Assembly (NCBI RefSeq): GCF_021390245.1
Contig: NZ_JAJUXH010000005.1
Span: forward strand, 1 to 64,000
Direction: 5' to 3'
Origin: Dyadobacter sp. CY323
Lineage (GTDB): Bacteria > Bacteroidota > Bacteroidia > Cytophagales > Spirosomataceae
DNA: 64,000 nt
Both the position numbers and the translations under genes were made by a program. Under the pieces are notes generated by a model, which saw only the letters and a list, made by a program, of their open reading frames with translations, searched no databases and was not told the origin of the DNA. Positions 25,116 to 33,701 of this stretch are shown piece after piece. The stretch's first letter is position 1. Each line of letters begins with the position of its first letter.

Positions 25116-26383
25116 CCTACCCGGTTTAAGATCCCACGATTCGACATCGCCAGCCCCGACGGACGTGACCTGTCGTCTGTATCCGACGCAATCGCTTTGG
25201 AAGAGCGCAGTTTGACGAGCTTGTTCAACAGATCAAACCAAAACGGCGCACCGAGTGAAAGTGCCAGTACCGTCATCAGATATCCCCAAAAATGCTCCCA
25301 GGTAAATACATAACTGTACTTATATTTCACCGTATTCAGTTTCAGGAAACCTTCCGTTTCTGCTTTTACAGCATTTAAAAAAATCCCTTTGTCAACAGAA
25401 CGGTGTACGACCACGTAAGCGTTTTTCCCGTTTTTCAACTTATAAGGAATCTCAACCCATTCCTTTCCCGCCAGTGTCGCAGAAGTTAATGTATATGGAA
25501 TGGAATCAGACACATACCAGTTCGAACCCATTACCGTTTGCGTGTTCATGATCTCTTCCTGCAGCATTTTCTGGGTTGCCTGCAAAGAATCCAGTTTTGT
25601 ATGAATTTGTTTCACCGCTGTACTGTCATCCGCCGGAGCTTTGTCCACCGATTGCAATCCGGCTTCGTTCTTCTCAACAAAATTCGCTGCCATTTGAACC
25701 ATCTGGTTTCGTGCATTATCGTCCCGCGAAAGCTTTCTGATCATGGAAATGGTATCGACATTAAACGAAACAACGATCACAAATCCGATCCCGAACAACA
25801 CAACCTGCGTCGTTTGCTTAAACCAGCCACTCGCGCGTTCCATGGTATCGTTATACCAGTTTTCCAGCAGGATCTTGAATTTCACAAGGTCGTAATTCGC
25901 ATCATCGAGCAGCGACTGGATCTGCTGCTTGGTCTCGCTGCCGTCCGACAATTTCCTCAAAAGACCTTCTTCCACGCACGCCAGCAAACTCGCATCCGGA
26001 TTGTCGACTTTAATGGCGTCGATCAAAGCTTTGGAAAAATTCTCCGCCGAGAGGTACGAAGGCTTGTTGCCTGCTCCGCCGCTTGTGAGGTATTTAATGG
26101 AAGGTTGTTTGAAAAAATGGTCGTAAAGTCCGCGGTTCTCGAGATTCATGGCATTTCCCGTAACGCGCATGACGGTCGTAAGTATACGGGAACTGATCCT
26201 GGCTGCTGTGCCGGGATACCTTTTTTCATCCATCAGCATTCTTTTCAGCGCATAAGACAGATTTCTGGCACGCAGCCCGAAAATAGACGATACAATCTCC
26301 ATCACGACGGTGACGTAAAGACTGTATAACAAGTAAATGAAGATGAGGCCGATGGCCACGTCGAAAGCAACATTTCCTGACAT
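25112..26383 (-). CDS. Membrane protein of unknown function coupled to the hydrolase
   Basis: A 423-residue protein starting MSGNVAFD. It has an N-terminal membrane helix (IGLIFIYLLYSLYVTVVMEI), a helical cytosolic domain of about 160 residues (NLSYALKRMLMDEKRYPG, SYLSAENFSKALIDAIK), a second helix (TTQVVLFGIGFVIVVSFNV), a region with a coiled coil (KQIHTKLDSLQATQKMLQEE), and a final helix (WGYLMTVLALSLGAPFWFDLL). No family recognised. A start at 26416 would put the ATG directly on the T-run of the upstream terminator, so 26383 is preferred. ATGA overlap with the hydrolase gene marks a two-gene unit. Confidence 0.7.
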   Translation of the reverse strand: MSGNVAFDVAIGLIFIYLLYSLYVTVVMEIVSSIFGLRARNLSYALKRMLMDEKRYPGTAARISSRILTTVMRVTGNAMNLENRGLYDHFFKQPSIKYLTSGGAGNKPSYLSAENFSKALIDAIKVDNPDASLLACVEEGLLRKLSDGSETKQQIQSLLDDANYDLVKFKILLENWYNDTMERASGWFKQTTQVVLFGIGFVIVVSFNVDTISMIRKLSRDDNARNQMVQMAANFVEKNEAGLQSVDKAPADDSTAVKQIHTKLDSLQATQKMLQEEIMNTQTVMGSNWYVSDSIPYTLTSATLAGKEWVEIPYKLKNGKNAYVVVHRSVDKGIFLNAVKAETEGFLKLNTVKYKYSYVFTWEHFWGYLMTVLALSLGAPFWFDLLNKLVKLRSSKAIASDTDDRSRPSGLAMSNRGILNRVG

Positions 26384-26421
26384 AACGGATGAGGTTTTGG
26401 TTTCTGCAAAGACCATAAAAA

Positions 26422-26447
26422 AAGGAAATTCCGGCTGGAATTTCCTT
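26422..26447 (-). terminator. Terminator after the GH43 gene
   Basis: An 11-bp perfect stem (AAGGAAATTCC, 26422-26432, with its complement at 26437-26447) and a GGCT loop, followed on the minus strand by TTTTTTT. It lies 57 bp past the GH43 stop and abuts the first possible start of the next gene. Confidence 0.85.
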
Positions 26448-26504
26448 AGGTATAATTACTTGATTTTGAAGGTACAACTACCTGTTGAAAATCTGAAAGT
26501 CCGT

Positions 26505-28073
26505 TTACTTGTACTTCATTTCGATAGCCCGCAAATCTCCTTTTCCTTCCTGTTGTCCCGAAACGTTCACACCAATCCGCGGCGCCCGGTCCCAGCGTGG
26601 CAGCCACAACGCTTCCAGTTTTACAGAACTACTCACGGATTCGATCTTCTGACCTTTTACATCCCAGCTGAACTCAAAAAACCGGCCGAACCGGCAGTTC
26701 AGTTTCAAATCGATCACCTTGTATTTTTCCGGCAAATCCTGCTTTTTCAGCACTTCCCGCACGCCGTCTTTCATCTGCCATACTTCCAGCAAACCTGCTT
26801 TCACACCCAGCCCGATCGCATTTTCAGCATCGCCATAAACAATTATGTTTTGCATGAGATCTTCCTGAACCCCAAATGTGCCCATGAAATCATAATGCCC
26901 TTTTTTCACAACCAATCCGAGAAAATTCCCGGTTGCATGATGGTTCCTGTTTTCAATCCGGAATGCGCCCCGCTCGATCGCATATTTCGGCTGCGGGAAT
27001 TTGACATCATATACCCACGGTGCCTGTAACGTATCCCGGTCAAAGTTGATGGACAAATTTGGTTGAACAATTGTAAGGTTCGTGCTCGGCGCCTCTGCCT
27101 GCGCCGGTGTCGCTTTTCCATACCGGAATGCCGGCCATTGCGAAACCTCATCCCAAACGAGCTCACTCAAAACGCCCTGACGACCAGCGAATGTAAAATC
27201 GACGCCATTATAGGCATGGTGCAAATAGAAATAACGTTTTTCAGGCGTGACTACCACTGTTCCGTGGCCAGGGCATTTCCAAGTTTCATCGCCAAAAAGC
27301 ATCGGATTTCCTGAATATTTCACCCACGGCCCCTGCAACTTTTCCGCGCGCGCAATCCCCACCTGATAGTCGCATTTCTCGCCGCAGCACGCATTGCCGG
27401 AATACAGCATGTACCAGTAATTTCCCCGTTTGAAAATCGACTGGCCTTCCGCGCCGCCTCCCTCCCAGCCCGCAGCATCCGCTTTTATCATGCTGAATTC
27501 CTTTCCAGTTACTTTCATCCCATCCGCAGAAAGCTCTGCGCCAAGTATCTCGATTTGCCTGCCTTTGTCCAAACCATAGGCTTTCCAGGTAATGAACAAT
27601 TTGCCTTTGTCTTCGACGATAAATGCATCAATGGCTTCATTTGTCCATTCAATAATGATCCCGTGATCTTTAAAGCCGCTTTTCAAATCTTTGGTACTGG
27701 CCACGCCAATGAACGATTTCTGGTCCGATTTCCGGCGGGCGGTGTAATACACGTAGAATGTATTGTTGCGATAGTACAGCTCGGGCGCCCAGTAACTGCC
27801 CATTGTCCATTCTGGCAGCTCGGCGAAAACCGGCCCAACATATTCCCAGTCGACCAGATTTTTTGAAGTATAAATGGGATAAGCCGGTCCCCATTCCGAA
27901 GAAGTACCTGCTGCATAATACGTATTCCCCACTCTGATCACCGAAGGATCGGCAAAATCGCCGGAAATAACCGGGTTCCGATACGTGATAACGGGAGTCT
28001 TTTGTGCAAAAGCATTTCCGGTGAAAACAAACAGGAATAAAAACGCTAGCGAATGGATTTTTATCTTTTTCAT
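26505..28073 (-). CDS. Exported glycoside hydrolase family 43 protein
   Basis: A 522-residue enzyme with a signal peptide (cleavage near NAFAQ). The five-bladed propeller shows all three GH43 acidic positions: Asp42 in GDFADPSVIRVG (general base), the Asp in EAIDAFIVEDKGK (pKa modulator) and the Glu in GGGAEGQSIFKRG (general acid). GH43 enzymes are beta-xylosidases, arabinofuranosidases or arabinanases. Residues beyond about 340 form a second beta domain (YDVKFPQPKYAIERG, ATGNFLGLVVKKG) that could bind substrate. It is monocistronic with its own terminator. Preference among xylan and arabinan substrates cannot be read from sequence alone. Confidence 0.93.
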   Translation of the reverse strand: MKKIKIHSLAFLFLFVFTGNAFAQKTPVITYRNPVISGDFADPSVIRVGNTYYAAGTSSEWGPAYPIYTSKNLVDWEYVGPVFAELPEWTMGSYWAPELYYRNNTFYVYYTARRKSDQKSFIGVASTKDLKSGFKDHGIIIEWTNEAIDAFIVEDKGKLFITWKAYGLDKGRQIEILGAELSADGMKVTGKEFSMIKADAAGWEGGGAEGQSIFKRGNYWYMLYSGNACCGEKCDYQVGIARAEKLQGPWVKYSGNPMLFGDETWKCPGHGTVVVTPEKRYFYLHHAYNGVDFTFAGRQGVLSELVWDEVSQWPAFRYGKATPAQAEAPSTNLTIVQPNLSINFDRDTLQAPWVYDVKFPQPKYAIERGAFRIENRNHHATGNFLGLVVKKGHYDFMGTFGVQEDLMQNIIVYGDAENAIGLGVKAGLLEVWQMKDGVREVLKKQDLPEKYKVIDLKLNCRFGRFFEFSWDVKGQKIESVSSSVKLEALWLPRWDRAPRIGVNVSGQQEGKGDLRAIEMKYK

Positions 28074-28153
28074 GAGGCTAAGAAAAAGAATTATTTCAAC
28101 TATCAGAAACGCATTCCCATTCTGACCGCAGTCTGCCCGACTTTCCTGCCAGC

Positions 28154-28921
28154 TTAACTTTCCAGCCAGGCTTTGAATGCGGCTGCTTTCTCACGGCTGA
28201 TCACTACCTCCTGCGTGGTTTGGGGGCGAAGCTCAACTTTCAGTTTTCCATTGAAGTACGTATGGATTTTTTGAATGGCTGTAATACGAGCGATAAACTG
28301 CCGGTTGACACGAAAAAAGCTGAGCGGGTCTACCAGCGATTCCAGTTCTTCGAGCGTGTAATCGACCAGATACTGGCGACCGTCGTTTCCAACAAGGCAA
28401 GACATTTCATTGGCCGTATAAAAATACGCGACGCTTTCCTGGTTAATGGGAATAAGCTGCTCACCGTTCTTTACCAAAAATCGCATTTTATACGGTTTTC
28501 GGCTGATTTCCAGACTGTCCAGCAAAGTCTCCACTTTTCTTGCGTAAGCTTTTGGTGAAAAATCTTCTTTGATACTCTCGTATTTTTTGATCGCCTCGGC
28601 CAGTTCGGGAAGTTTAATGGGTTTTAGCAGATAATCTATGCTTTTGACACGAAATGCTTTGATGGCATATTCGTCGTAGGATGTCGTAAAAATGATCGGA
28701 CTGTGCGCGGGAAACTCTTCAAAAATCTGAAAACTGAGCCCATCGGAAAGCTGAATGTCGGAAAAGATGAGATCGACCGGCTCCTCGGATTTGAACCAGC
28801 GCCGGGCGGACTCCACACTTTCGAGCACTCCCGCAATTTCAATGCGCGGATCGTGCTTTTTAATCAGCTTTTCGAGTCTTTCGGCAGCCGGATATTCGTC
28901 TTCGATAATGAGTACTTTCAT
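28154..28921 (-). CDS. LytTR-family response regulator
   Basis: A 255-residue response regulator. The receiver domain (1-120) has the acidic pocket IIEDEYP, phospho-acceptor Asp55 in DLIFSDIQLSDG, and the switch lysine in YLLKPIK. The C-terminal LytTR DNA-binding domain (about 150-255) has FLVKNGEQLIPI, DYTLEELESLVDP and FFRVNRQFIARITAI. Its start lies one base after the stop of the sensor kinase gene, so the two form a two-component operon. Targets are not shown; the TonB receptor directly upstream is the obvious candidate neighbour. Confidence 0.95.
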   Translation of the reverse strand: MKVLIIEDEYPAAERLEKLIKKHDPRIEIAGVLESVESARRWFKSEEPVDLIFSDIQLSDGLSFQIFEEFPAHSPIIFTTSYDEYAIKAFRVKSIDYLLKPIKLPELAEAIKKYESIKEDFSPKAYARKVETLLDSLEISRKPYKMRFLVKNGEQLIPINQESVAYFYTANEMSCLVGNDGRQYLVDYTLEELESLVDPLSFFRVNRQFIARITAIQKIHTYFNGKLKVELRPQTTQEVVISREKAAAFKAWLES

Positions 28922-28922
28922 A

Positions 28923-29948
28923 TCAAACCATTTGTCCCAGCAATGGGATCTTTACTTTAAAAACCGCATTGTTACTTGTAATTTCCACTTGTCGGTCTGT
29001 CAGCAGGCTATACCGGTTTACAATATTCTGCAACCCGACGCGCGTGGATTTCTCTAGAATCGTTTTTTCAAGAATGTTGTTTTCGACCACCAGAAACGCG
29101 CCGTCTTCTTCTCTAATCAAAATCCTCAATGGATTTTCGCGACTGGCCACATTATGCTTGATCGCGTTTTCTATCAGCATTTGAAGGCTCAACGGGGTAA
29201 TATGTTGCTGATATGCACCCGGGGTAATCTGCTTTTCAACCTGCAGGTTCTCCCGGAAACGGATTTTGTTGAGGTAAATGTAAGCGTCCACGAAAGCCAG
29301 TTCTTCTTCCAGTAAAACCGTATTCTTGTTCCGGCTGACCAGCACGTACCGGTACACATCCGAAAGTCTTTCCAGGTAATCCTGCGCATCCGTGTTGTCA
29401 TCGTCGATGAGTGCCGCCAGGGTATTCATACTGTTAAACAAAAAATGCGGATCGAGCTGATTTTTAAGCACTTCGAGCTGTGACTGCACACCTTCCCGCA
29501 TTAGCGATTCGGTTTTTCTCACATTCAGTTTCCAGGCTTCGAAAAAGTAAACCGCCTCGTAAACCAGGTACACCAAAACAGTTGGTACAATGCTGATGCG
29601 AAACGTTGCCAGGATGCCTGAATGATGTGCCATTGCTATGAAAATGAATGCATCGAGCAGCACAGATATGCCGAGAACATATACGAACGCGAGTGCAGCT
29701 TCCACCATTACCCGGCGCGCAGTTTGACTGTAATCGGGAAAAATACGGCGCATTCGAACGATGATGAACCGGTTTCCTTCCCAAAAAATGAACGTCAGAA
29801 TGGTGGAAAACAAAAAGCTGATCCAGAATTTTTGATTAAGCGCCAGGAAATCTTCGAAACTCATAATGACCGGAATAGCCAGGCCCAACAGCGGGATGCC
29901 GATCAGCCTCAATTTTCCGTCATTCAAAGTATACGCAGGTTCAATCAT
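28923..29948 (-). CDS. LytS-type sensor histidine kinase (His_kinase family)
   Basis: A 341-residue membrane kinase. Four hydrophobic segments (about 12-145) are followed by the His_kinase domain (PF06580), with the phospho-accepting His in QLDPHFLFNSMNTLAAL. The ATPase part has LQMLIENAIKHNVAS (N box) and VGLQNIVNRYSLL (degenerate G box typical of this family). No separate input domain is visible, so sensing is likely through the membrane helices. It is one base from its LytTR partner. The 74-bp gap to the upstream TonB receptor holds an inverted repeat. Confidence 0.93.
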   Translation of the reverse strand: MIEPAYTLNDGKLRLIGIPLLGLAIPVIMSFEDFLALNQKFWISFLFSTILTFIFWEGNRFIIVRMRRIFPDYSQTARRVMVEAALAFVYVLGISVLLDAFIFIAMAHHSGILATFRISIVPTVLVYLVYEAVYFFEAWKLNVRKTESLMREGVQSQLEVLKNQLDPHFLFNSMNTLAALIDDDNTDAQDYLERLSDVYRYVLVSRNKNTVLLEEELAFVDAYIYLNKIRFRENLQVEKQITPGAYQQHITPLSLQMLIENAIKHNVASRENPLRILIREEDGAFLVVENNILEKTILEKSTRVGLQNIVNRYSLLTDRQVEITSNNAVFKVKIPLLGQMV

Positions 29949-29957
29949 ATTTGGGAG

Positions 29958-30018
29958 AAAATGGTACTACCGCAGCTTTGGTAAATGCATTTAAATTAAG
30001 TGTTTGGCAGTACCATTT
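29958..30018. promoter_or_regulatory. 10-bp inverted repeat between the TonB receptor and the kinase gene
   Basis: AAATGGTACT (29959-29968) and AGTACCATTT (30009-30018) are perfect inverted arms with a 40-bp spacer, filling the gap upstream of the kinase start. They may be an operator for the LytTR regulator, or a weak attenuating hairpin. The function is inferred from position only. Confidence 0.35.
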
Positions 30019-30022
30019 CCAA

Positions 30023-32398
30023 TTAAAATGTCGCTTTGAAATAAGGTACGGGGAAAAATCCCTGCCCATATACATTGGCGAGCGCATTGGTGCGCGGGTT
30101 GTAAGTTTGCTGAAAGATGTTTTTGTTGGCAGTTACATTTTGCAGGTCCATTGCAAATTCCATCGTGCTTTTTCCCATTTCCCATCGGTATGAAAACCGC
30201 AGATCGGTCCGGAAGTAAGGTTTCTGACGATCTGAGAACGCTTGTTTCTCATCATAAACCGCCTGGCCACGAAGTCGGGACGCGGCGAGATTGAGCGGGG
30301 TAAAATATTTGCCGCCCACGAGCGAGCTTCTGATGCTGGCACTTATTACATTGGTTTTCATTACTTTGATCTCCTTTCCAGCGAGCACATTCAGGACATA
30401 CCGGGTATTAAATGCAGTATTCCGTTCGATTTTGTCACTGCCTTTGTATTTCGAATCAAAAAGCGAGGTCGTAAGCAGAAAATAGTAACCTTGGTTGAAA
30501 TACCGCTCCAAAGTCATTTCGATCCCTAAATTACGTCCAGATCCTTCATTCGCGAGACTATCACGATCGGGCGGGCCGAACGAATTTCCGGTGTTGAGTA
30601 CTGAAAAAGTAGAAGGTCTCGATTCGACCGGAACATTGTAAACAGACTGGAAGTAAGGCTCTACTTTCAATAACAGATTTTCCGTCAGCCTGTTTTCATA
30701 ACTCAGCACAACATGGTGACTTTTCGTAAAATCCAGGTTTTTATTGGTAAATGCAGATCCCGATTCTGTCGGTGTCTGGATAAAATACGTGTAAATATTC
30801 TGCGCCTGACTGTTCAATCCATACCCGACGCTCAGCGACTGACCCTGTCCAAAGGTATATTGCAAACCAGCTCTCGGTTCCAGCGCCACATTGTTGTTCA
30901 GACTGAAATGCTGGAAATGAAGGCCGGTCGTAAGTAGCAACTTTTGCGAAATGCGATATCTCCATTGCGCATATGCCTGTGTCAAAGCCGTATTCTCTCC
31001 ATTCACATCCACCCGCACCGAATCGATCTTGCCTGCCTGATGGATCGAACGATTGTATAGATCAAAGTCAAGCATATCCACAGTCACCCCGCCATATAAG
31101 CTGCTTTTCGCATTCATTTTATGCCTCACATTGAGCACAGCTGAATATTTGCTGGTATTATATTTTGACTCACCGCTCAAAAAAGCTTCTCGAGTTACCA
31201 AACTGATCGAATCACCGCTAAACCTTTCGCGGGTTGTACTCATGCCGAGCGTTAATTTCGCAAACGTTTTGGGAGAAAGATTATGCTCGTAAGAAACACC
31301 CGCAATGTTGGTCGCATACCTCACCCGGGAGTTGGTATTTTCTGTTCCATATAAATTAGTAAGTGTGGTATCTACTTCACTGCCCAGAAACTGCACATGG
31401 CTGGCGCCCAGGATCCCGAATAGTGTGAACTTTCCATTCCGGCCCGTTGGTACAGCCACTTTGAAATTCAGATCCTGATAGTCGGGAACCGCCGTGCCCG
31501 TTCCAAAGGAAATGCCTAATGCTTTGAAAACGCCTAATGTCGAGTAGCGATAATTGATCAGATAAGATGCTTTTGAATTTTTAGAAAACGGACCTTCTGC
31601 GCCGGCTTCAAAACCATTGAACCCGATCTGGCCCATAAACTCATGTTTCTGATTGTTACCTTCTCTCAATTTTAGATCAAAAACGGCAGCCAACGCATTA
31701 CCATACTGCGCTGGGAATGCGCTCGTCAGGAAATCCGACTTTGCAATGGTGTTGTTGTTCAGCATACTTACTGGTCCGCCGGTTGCCGAAAATGACCCAA
31801 AGTGGTTGGGATTTGGGATGTTAAGTCCTTCCAGCTGCCACAGCATCCCGGTTGGCGAATTACCGCGCACTACAATGTCATTCCTCGAATCATCCCCGGA
31901 AACCACACCTGCAAAGTTGGCTGCCATCCGGGAAGGATCACCCAGCGAGCCCGCATACCGTTTGGTATCATCCACATTGAAGGACCGACCGCTCACCAGC
32001 GAAAGGTCGTTATTGGTTTTGCTTTTGTCATTCGTGCGGTCGGCGGTTACGACCACCTCCTCCAATGCCTGCACGCTTTCCGTCAGCGTGATGTTCAGGA
32101 TCACTTCCTTGCTCCCGGTGATCACGACATTGGGTAAACGCTGCTCCTCATAACCCACCATCGTAATCCGGAAAGATTGCCGCCCGGTGGGTACATCCTC
32201 GATTTTAAAGTCCCCATTCATATCCGTCGTGCTCCCGATCGGACTGCTGCCATCGGGTTGGATCAATAGAATGGTCGCGCCGATCATGGGTGATTGCGAA
32301 ACCTCATCCCGGACTGTCCCGCGAATCGTTTGGGTCATTTGCTGCGCATACAGCGTCCCGGTGAAGAAAATGGTAAAAGATAATAGTAATGCTTTCAT
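30023..32398 (-). CDS. TonB-dependent outer-membrane receptor (CarboxypepD_reg type)
   Basis: A 791-residue receptor starting MKALLLSFTI, signal peptide cleaved near LYAQ. Residues 22-115 are a CarboxypepD_reg-like domain (IRGTVRDEVSQSPMIGATI, then DVPTGRQSFRITMVGYEE). The plug has ALEEVVVTADRTN and GDDSRNDIVVRGNSPTGMLW. The remaining barrel ends with FPVPYFKATF. This group has no SusD partner here and may take up a small metal or organic ligand. The ATG at 32398 is preferred because ten extra residues to 32428 precede the signal peptide. It is followed by the LytTR pair. Confidence 0.93.
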   Translation of the reverse strand: MKALLLSFTIFFTGTLYAQQMTQTIRGTVRDEVSQSPMIGATILLIQPDGSSPIGSTTDMNGDFKIEDVPTGRQSFRITMVGYEEQRLPNVVITGSKEVILNITLTESVQALEEVVVTADRTNDKSKTNNDLSLVSGRSFNVDDTKRYAGSLGDPSRMAANFAGVVSGDDSRNDIVVRGNSPTGMLWQLEGLNIPNPNHFGSFSATGGPVSMLNNNTIAKSDFLTSAFPAQYGNALAAVFDLKLREGNNQKHEFMGQIGFNGFEAGAEGPFSKNSKASYLINYRYSTLGVFKALGISFGTGTAVPDYQDLNFKVAVPTGRNGKFTLFGILGASHVQFLGSEVDTTLTNLYGTENTNSRVRYATNIAGVSYEHNLSPKTFAKLTLGMSTTRERFSGDSISLVTREAFLSGESKYNTSKYSAVLNVRHKMNAKSSLYGGVTVDMLDFDLYNRSIHQAGKIDSVRVDVNGENTALTQAYAQWRYRISQKLLLTTGLHFQHFSLNNNVALEPRAGLQYTFGQGQSLSVGYGLNSQAQNIYTYFIQTPTESGSAFTNKNLDFTKSHHVVLSYENRLTENLLLKVEPYFQSVYNVPVESRPSTFSVLNTGNSFGPPDRDSLANEGSGRNLGIEMTLERYFNQGYYFLLTTSLFDSKYKGSDKIERNTAFNTRYVLNVLAGKEIKVMKTNVISASIRSSLVGGKYFTPLNLAASRLRGQAVYDEKQAFSDRQKPYFRTDLRFSYRWEMGKSTMEFAMDLQNVTANKNIFQQTYNPRTNALANVYGQGFFPVPYFKATF

Positions 32399-32520
32399 GG
32401 CTAATGTTTTGAATTTTTGATAAGACAAAACTGGGGAAGCAATTACTACTTATAAAAGGATAGCCGACGAAGCGTCGGAAAATGCAGCCGAAGTGAAGAG
32501 TCGGCGGGGGGAAATGCTAA

Positions 32521-32694
32521 TTATTTACGAGACAGTTCTTTAATTTTTTCAAAAAACCAAGCTGGCTTGTCAGCCATCACGTAATCGGTTTTTGCTTTCG
32601 CAGCTTCTTCCCAAGATGAAAATTTGCGATCTAAAGGGTGCTTTTCAGAAGATTTATTTTTTTTGCGTGCCTTTTCTGGTTGAACCGTTTCCAT
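32521..32694 (-). CDS. Small basic protein (57 aa) paired with the DUF6934 gene
   Basis: A 57-residue frame starting METVQPEKARKKNKSS and ending ELSRK, overlooked by length filters. It is rich in Lys at the N-terminus (AKARKKN-like) and has an aromatic C-terminus (FSSWEEAAKAKTDYVMADKP, AWFFEKIKEL). No signal or membrane segment. It starts 28 bp after the stop of the DUF6934-type gene, same strand. The ATG is preceded by AAAAGA. Such small partners recur next to DUF6934 genes as far as I recall; the pair may work together, but function is unknown. Confidence 0.6.
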   Translation of the reverse strand: METVQPEKARKKNKSSEKHPLDRKFSSWEEAAKAKTDYVMADKPAWFFEKIKELSRK

Positions 32695-32722
32695 GTCTTT
32701 TCATTTCATTAGCTAAACAATA

Positions 32723-33163
32723 TTAAACATTTTTTGACGAGATCACAAATGCGCGATAGGTTTTGCCGGGTTCAAATAGTTCAAGCTCAGTTTCACCAAA
32801 ACCCAACAGACGGAAATGTTTGGAGATTGTATTGAGTTCACGGCAAAGAAGAATGCGATATAGCCTCGTCCTTGCCGGAGTACTTCCCTGAATACATATT
32901 ATGGCATCCTTATTTGTAGCCAAAAAATGAGTGATTATTTGGATAACCGTCGATAAGACATTTTCCATATCCCCATTATTGCTTTCAGAATAAACATCAA
33001 TATTTCCAGAACTATCCACATCACCCATAATTACATTGAACAGATTGGGTGTTCCGGTTTGTTGAAATAAAACGCCCTTTGGAATTATTCTGCTGCCAAC
33101 ACTATCAAATGTAAAGAGGACAGACTTTTCATTGTTGGAAAACTCGTACGAGGGATGATTCAT
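32723..33163 (-). CDS. DUF6934-like protein (146 aa)
   Basis: A 146-residue cytosolic protein starting MNHPSYEFSNNEKS. Landmarks are IIPKGVLFQQTGTPNLFNV, YSESNNGDMENVLSTVIQI, ICIQGSTPARTRLYRILLC and LLGFGETELELF. This S-N-N-G-D plus G-S-T-x-x-R-T-R-L-Y-R layout is what I know as DUF6934, a Bacteroidota family without assigned function. A longer frame to 33274 would overlap the divergent gene at 33195, so the 33163 ATG is chosen. The conserved Arg/Asp positions could support enzyme activity; that is speculation. Directly followed by the 57-residue gene. Confidence 0.75.
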   Translation of the reverse strand: MNHPSYEFSNNEKSVLFTFDSVGSRIIPKGVLFQQTGTPNLFNVIMGDVDSSGNIDVYSESNNGDMENVLSTVIQIITHFLATNKDAIICIQGSTPARTRLYRILLCRELNTISKHFRLLGFGETELELFEPGKTYRAFVISSKNV

Positions 33164-33194
33164 ATTTATAGTGTGTTCTAAACTTCTTGCAAAG

Positions 33195-33599
33195 ATGCGT
33201 ATCGGCGCGTACATTCGCAATGTGAAAAGGCTTATACTCCATATCCTCTTGACCATCGTTATACTTGATACCACATCCTTGTATCAGGTCCTGAAAGCAC
33301 CTTCACTCGTAAGACATTTCATAGAACACAAAGCATTAAACCAGGAAATCAGCTTCATGGATTTCCTTTCCATGCATTATTGGGGCGATGACCTGGATGA
33401 TAATGATGATGAGAAAGACATGCAGCTGCCTTTCAAAAAGTTTGAAATTCAGCATACCAGTTTTCTTTTCATTCCATTTACCACTTCGTTTTCTTTCAAA
33501 AACACCCTCTGGCCAGTGAAAGCTGACTACGGCCCGGACAAGCCGCAGGTACACTACAATGCTTCATTAGGCTCGCTCTTCCGCCCTCCGCGAGCATAA
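33195..33599 (+). CDS. Small protein upstream of the heavy-metal efflux pump
   Basis: A 134-residue protein with an N-terminal membrane or signal helix (LILHILLTIVILDTTSLY). The mature part has a His/Asp-rich run (FLSMHYWGDDLDDNDDEKDM) followed by QLPFKKFEIQHTSFLF. Proteins of this type occur just upstream of CusA/CzcA genes in Bacteroidota and may bind metal in the periplasm; the metal-site reading is inferred from the acidic/histidine cluster. It lies 31 bp from the divergent DUF6934 start and 102 bp before the pump gene on the same strand. Confidence 0.7.
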   Translation: MRIGAYIRNVKRLILHILLTIVILDTTSLYQVLKAPSLVRHFIEHKALNQEISFMDFLSMHYWGDDLDDNDDEKDMQLPFKKFEIQHTSFLFIPFTTSFSFKNTLWPVKADYGPDKPQVHYNASLGSLFRPPRA

Positions 33600-33701
33600 A
33601 TACATACATCCCGGCAGGTGCATTGCGCCCTGACTTTCTATGCCTGCATGGTTTCGTGCATGCATACTCTTTTTTGCTATGTATTTATTTATGAATTTGT
33701 T

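Noticed and set aside
25538..26329. 263-residue plus-strand frame
   Set aside because: Antisense shadow of the three-helix membrane protein; His/Arg-rich composition.
32464..32478. CCGACG-AAG-CGTCGG hairpin as terminator of the 57-residue gene
   Set aside because: Short stem without a U-tract in either direction.
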